Of a stretch of 8,816 bases of DNA, positions 6,008 to 8,816 are shown in pieces. The notes under the pieces are model-generated. The model was not told the origin of the DNA, did no database searches, and worked only from the letters and a program-made list of their open reading frames with translations. The stretch comes from an uncultured Peptococcaceae bacterium (GTDB lineage Bacteria > Bacillota > Peptococcia > Peptococcales > Peptococcaceae), in NCBI GenBank assembly GCA_902496505.1, contig CABVBB010000055.1, positions 1 to 8,816 on the forward strand, in the 5' to 3' direction. Position 1 is the stretch's first letter, and each line of letters opens with the position of its first letter. The position numbers and the translations under genes are program-made.

Positions 6008-6100
6008 AGAGATAAGGAAAGAAACCGTTCTCCGAGATGCGCATCAGGAGGCGGAAGGCTCAAATAAGTCCTGGTACTGAGAAAAAAGGAGTGTATGGAT

Positions 6101-8128
6101 ATGTTACAAAAAGCACTGGCTGAAAAATTGATGCTCATCGGCATTGACGGCTTGGATCCCCGTTTTACCCGCCACCTGGTGGATATGGGCAAACTGCCGA
6201 ATATTGAAAAACTGATCAAACGCGGCTCCTGCCGCCACGACTTAGCGATGGTGGGCGCCATGCCGACCGTTACGCCGCCGATGTGGACGACGCTGGCTAC
6301 AGGCGCTTATCCTGGTACGCACGGCATCACCTGCTTCTTCCGGGCATCCGAAGAAGATCTGGACAAGATCGCTTATAACTTTGATTCCCGTCTGTGCAAG
6401 GCTGAGCAGCTGTGGAACGTCTTTGCCGAAGCAGGCAAAAAGACATTGGTCTGGCACTGGCCTGGTTCCTCTTGGCCGCCAAGCTCGGACAGCCCCAATT
6501 TATCTGTTGTCGACGGCACCAGCCCAGGCAGCGTGGCCATGTCCGCTGGTCAGATAGAAGCTGAATTTTTGCTGGGCGCTAATGAAGCCTTCGCTACTGC
6601 TGAATTTGCCGAAAAGGCCGCCGCAGCCGGTGTACAGCCTTGTGTCGTCACCGACATGGATGTTTCTCAGCTGGAGGAGACCAAAGGCGTGAGCATGGAG
6701 CAGGCCACCAGCGGCGAGGATATGCGCGTCTACGTCTTGGATCGTGAAGACGGTCAAGGCGGCAGCCCTAACCAGCCTTTGGATCTGTGCCGCTCTTACA
6801 TCCGTCTGGCACAAGGCTGGGCTAATGCGCCAGAAGGTGCCAAAGAATTCGTCATTCTGCTGGGCCGCGGCCTGATCAATCGGCCGTCGCTGATCCTCCA
6901 AAACGAGGCAGGCGTTTACGACCGCATCGCGATCTACAAGAACAAGAAAGAAACCGAACCCATCGTGGTGATCAAAAACGGCGAGTTCAAACGGGAGATC
7001 ATCGACGAGGGCATCAAAAACGATCAGAAATATATCTGCAACCGCAATATCAAAGTGCTGCACATCAAAGAGGATGGTTCTGAATTAAAAATGTGGATCT
7101 CTCCGGCGATGAATACCCAGCTGGACGCGGTCTGGCATCCTAAATCCCTCTTTAAGACCGTCACCGAAAACGTGGGCTATCCCACACCGACGACGATGAT
7201 CGGCCTGCAGGACGCAGAGCTTATCAATGTGGTCATGCTGGAAAACTGGTATTCCTCCGCGGATTGGCAGTCCTCTGCGCTCAATTATTTGATCGAGAAC
7301 GAAGGCTATGAAGTCATCTTCTCCCACTTCCATTCCGTCGATCTGCAAAGCCATATGATCATCCGCTATCTGACCGATAAAGGCTTCAACAAGCTGCCGC
7401 CGGCAGACTTCGTCAAATTCTTAGAAGACGTCTATATCCAAGCGGATTACTATGTGGGCAAATTCCTGCACCTTTTGGACGAAGGCTGGACGCTTTTGCT
7501 CTTCTCCGACCATGGTCAGGTCTGCCCGAAACACGATTTCCCCTTGATCGGCGACATCGTAGGCATCAATATCCGCGTCATGCAGGAACTGGGTCTCACC
7601 ACGCTCAAAGTGAACGAAAACGGCAATGAGCTCAAGGAGATCGATTGGAGCAAGACCTATGCTGTGGCGCAGCGTGCCAACCACATCTACCTCAATCTCA
7701 AGAGCCGTTCTGAGCATGGCATCATTGCTGATGAAGATCAGTACGAATGGGAAGAAGAGATCATGACCCGTTTGTATGGCTATAAGGATAAAAAGACCGG
7801 CAAGCGCATCATCGCTCTGGCGCTCAGAAATAAGGATGCTGTGCTCTTGGGTCTGACTGGTCCAGACTGCGGCGACATCATCTATTTCAACGCTGAAGGC
7901 TACAATTATGACCATGGTGAATCCTTGGGCACCTGCTACGGCGAGGAAAACACCTCCGTTTCGCCGATCTTTATCGCTGCTGGACCAGGCTTCAAAGAAG
8001 GCTTCGAGACAGACCGCGTCATCCGTCAGGTAGACTTTGCCCCGACTGTGGCGACTGTCGGCGGCGTGAGAATGCCTGCTCAGTGCGAAGGCGCACCCGT
8101 CTATCAGATCCTCACGGAAGTTTTCTAA
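6101..8128 (+). CDS. Alkaline-phosphatase-superfamily hydrolase (type I phosphodiesterase/nucleotide pyrophosphatase-like)
   Basis: A 675-residue protein with no signal peptide, so probably cytoplasmic. Superfamily metal-site motifs appear in order: LIGIDGLD with Asp16; PTVTPPMWTTLATGAYPGTHGI, where Thr58 fits the catalytic nucleophile of nucleotide pyrophosphatases; HSVDLQSH with Asp414 and His418; FSDHGQ with Asp470 and His471; and NYDHGES with His605. The ending (SPIFIAAGPGFKEG, VDFAPTVATVGG) is the usual C-terminal strand set. All ligands for two metal ions are present, so it should be active. Family members cleave phosphate, phosphodiester, phosphonate or sulfate esters; the substrate is not visible. 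Residues of about 180-370 carry none of these motifs and look like a beta-rich insertion. Start: AAGGAG (6086-6091) is nine bases before the ATG at 6101 but only three before an in-frame ATG at 6095, so 6101 is preferred. Upstream of an anion permease. Confidence 0.9.
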   Translation: MLQKALAEKLMLIGIDGLDPRFTRHLVDMGKLPNIEKLIKRGSCRHDLAMVGAMPTVTPPMWTTLATGAYPGTHGITCFFRASEEDLDKIAYNFDSRLCKAEQLWNVFAEAGKKTLVWHWPGSSWPPSSDSPNLSVVDGTSPGSVAMSAGQIEAEFLLGANEAFATAEFAEKAAAAGVQPCVVTDMDVSQLEETKGVSMEQATSGEDMRVYVLDREDGQGGSPNQPLDLCRSYIRLAQGWANAPEGAKEFVILLGRGLINRPSLILQNEAGVYDRIAIYKNKKETEPIVVIKNGEFKREIIDEGIKNDQKYICNRNIKVLHIKEDGSELKMWISPAMNTQLDAVWHPKSLFKTVTENVGYPTPTTMIGLQDAELINVVMLENWYSSADWQSSALNYLIENEGYEVIFSHFHSVDLQSHMIIRYLTDKGFNKLPPADFVKFLEDVYIQADYYVGKFLHLLDEGWTLLLFSDHGQVCPKHDFPLIGDIVGINIRVMQELGLTTLKVNENGNELKEIDWSKTYAVAQRANHIYLNLKSRSEHGIIADEDQYEWEEEIMTRLYGYKDKKTGKRIIALALRNKDAVLLGLTGPDCGDIIYFNAEGYNYDHGESLGTCYGEENTSVSPIFIAAGPGFKEGFETDRVIRQVDFAPTVATVGGVRMPAQCEGAPVYQILTEVF

Positions 8129-8137
8129 GCAAAAGAA

Positions 8138-8177
8138 CAAGCGCGGGGCGGCATTCCCGCTCCGCGTCTTGCTTTTT
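8138..8177 (+). terminator. Intrinsic terminator between phosphatase and permease
   Basis: A GC-rich hairpin: CAAG, CGCGG, G, GCGG (8138-8151) pairs with CCGC, T, CCGCG, CTTG (8157-8171) with one G-T pair and one bulged T, loop CATTC, then five Ts (8173-8177). It starts nine bases after the phosphatase stop. I see no clear promoter in the 43 bases before the permease, so leaky read-through may feed it. Confidence 0.85.
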
Positions 8178-8220
8178 ATCTCCATTATCATTTCTAGTCA
8201 TCATAAGAGAGGTGTCGATC

Positions 8221-8816
8221 ATGGCAGCAGCATTTAATAGAAAGAAAACCTATTTTCACGCTATCTGTATTATTTTGTGCATGACCGTTTTTGGCTATCT
8301 GCCGCCGTTTGGGCCGCTGACCCCTATGGGCATGCAGGTGCAGGGTATTTTCATAGGCATGATCTGGGGCTGGACTATTGGCGAGACCATTTGGCCGAGC
8401 TTGCTGGGGCTGGTCATGCTGGGTTTTTGTGAAGGCAATACCGTCACAGGCATATTGAATACGGCCTTTGCCAATACAACGCTGCAGCAGGTATTATTCA
8501 GTTTATTGTTTTGCTTCGGTATCACACGCTGCGGGTTGTTGGAATTGACGGCCAAGTATATCCTATCGCGCAAATTTGCGCAGAAGGGCCCGTATTGGCT
8601 GTGCTTCGCCTTTTGGCTGGCTGCGGCGGTGGCTGGCGCCATCACCACCAATTCTCTGCCAGTCACCATTTTGCTCTGGAGCATCTTCTATCCTATCGCC
8701 AATGAATTGAAGCTGCCCAAGAAATCGCCGTACGTGGCGATCATGCTCATCGGCATCTGCGTCTTTTCGTACACTGGCGCGGTCTGCGTACCGTACTGCG
8801 CCTTCACCAATATCTG
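8221..8816 (+). CDS. SLC13/DASS-like anion permease, N-terminal part (cut by window edge)
   Basis: From the ATG at 8221 the frame stays open for 198 codons to the right edge. After a short basic N-terminus (NRKK) come hydrophobic segments at about residues 11-30, 38-70, 88-104, 124-160 and 171-195. The stretch AVAGAITTNSLPVTILLWSIFYP (about 137-159) resembles the first Ser-Asn-Thr ion-binding hairpin of divalent anion:Na+ symporters, with Thr-Thr-Asn-Ser in place of the standard order. The first transmembrane segments with GPLTPMGMQVQGIFIGMIWGW also fit this family, whose members import dicarboxylates, citrate or sulfate across the cytoplasmic membrane. An AGAGAGG ribosome site precedes the start. 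Its neighbour upstream is the phosphatase-superfamily hydrolase, so the imported anion may be linked to that enzyme's product or substrate. Related ion-transporter families cannot be excluded from this half. Confidence 0.8.
   Translation, partial: MAAAFNRKKTYFHAICIILCMTVFGYLPPFGPLTPMGMQVQGIFIGMIWGWTIGETIWPSLLGLVMLGFCEGNTVTGILNTAFANTTLQQVLFSLLFCFGITRCGLLELTAKYILSRKFAQKGPYWLCFAFWLAAAVAGAITTNSLPVTILLWSIFYPIANELKLPKKSPYVAIMLIGICVFSYTGAVCVPYCAFTNI

Noticed and set aside
5799..6044. Minus-strand frames in the phosphatase upstream region
   Set aside because: They cross the merR terminator and the promoter-like region, and show low-complexity content without a ribosome site.
5851..6094. A riboswitch closed by the inverted repeat 5866-5874/5944-5952
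   Set aside because: No known aptamer core was recognised, and the likely promoter hexamers lie downstream of the right arm, so the element would not be transcribed with the gene.
6037..6123. A 28-codon upstream frame with clustered Arg codons overlapping the phosphatase start
   Set aside because: Considered as a leader peptide. It has no good ribosome site, and no attenuator hairpin follows it before the gene.
7421..8191. Open frame of 256 codons on the minus strand
   Set aside because: It is antisense to the phosphatase-superfamily gene and runs into its terminator; the plus-strand frame has all catalytic motifs.

Overview
The window reads as chromosome of a Gram-positive-lineage anaerobe (Bacillota, perhaps Negativicutes or Clostridia). 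The clues are strong AGGAGG-type ribosome sites, intrinsic terminators with U-tracts, moderate GC, a ferredoxin-nitroreductase fusion, a Firmicute-style BrnQ carrier and a MerR regulator of the AdhR/NmlR type. The genus cannot be fixed from the sequence alone. No rRNA, tRNA, CRISPR array, insertion sequence or phage gene was seen.

Layout. (1) Positions 1-447, minus strand: the N-terminal 149 codons of a protein with two [4Fe-4S] motifs followed by a nitroreductase domain; it runs off the left edge. (2) Positions 614-2504, plus strand: two LysR-type regulators one base apart, clearly paralogous, divergent from the nitroreductase and plausibly its regulators. (3) Positions 2583-3941, minus strand: a BrnQ-type branched-chain amino acid carrier, convergent with the LysR pair and sharing a two-way terminator with it. 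(4) Positions 3942-4256: non-coding DNA with the brnQ promoter, a dyad, a short possible coding remnant and a terminator for the next minus-strand gene. (5) Positions 4257-5780: an alpha/beta hydrolase (minus) divergent from a MerR regulator (plus). The hydrolase promoter has a perfect TATAAT, a TTGACC -35 and a 19-bp spacer filled by a near-perfect dyad, the classic architecture activated by MerR proteins. (6) Positions 6101-8128, plus strand: a large cytoplasmic alkaline-phosphatase-superfamily hydrolase, behind a leader with a perfect 18-bp dyad. (7) Positions 8221-8816, plus strand: the N-terminal part of an SLC13/DASS-like anion permease, separated from the phosphatase by an intrinsic terminator.

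How the genes may work together. The clearest circuit is MerR-hydrolase: the regulator has the cysteine (C54) in the context used by AdhR/NmlR-type sensors of aldehydes and other electrophiles, so the hydrolase may belong to a small-molecule stress or detoxification response. The phosphatase and the anion permease may form an import-and-hydrolyse unit for an anionic ester, with the intervening terminator lowering permease expression. Both ideas are inferences. I found no strong sign of a wholly undescribed system; the most distinctive items are the MerR-type divergent promoter, the phosphatase with a long uncharacterised middle section beside the permease, and the coupled LysR duplicates.
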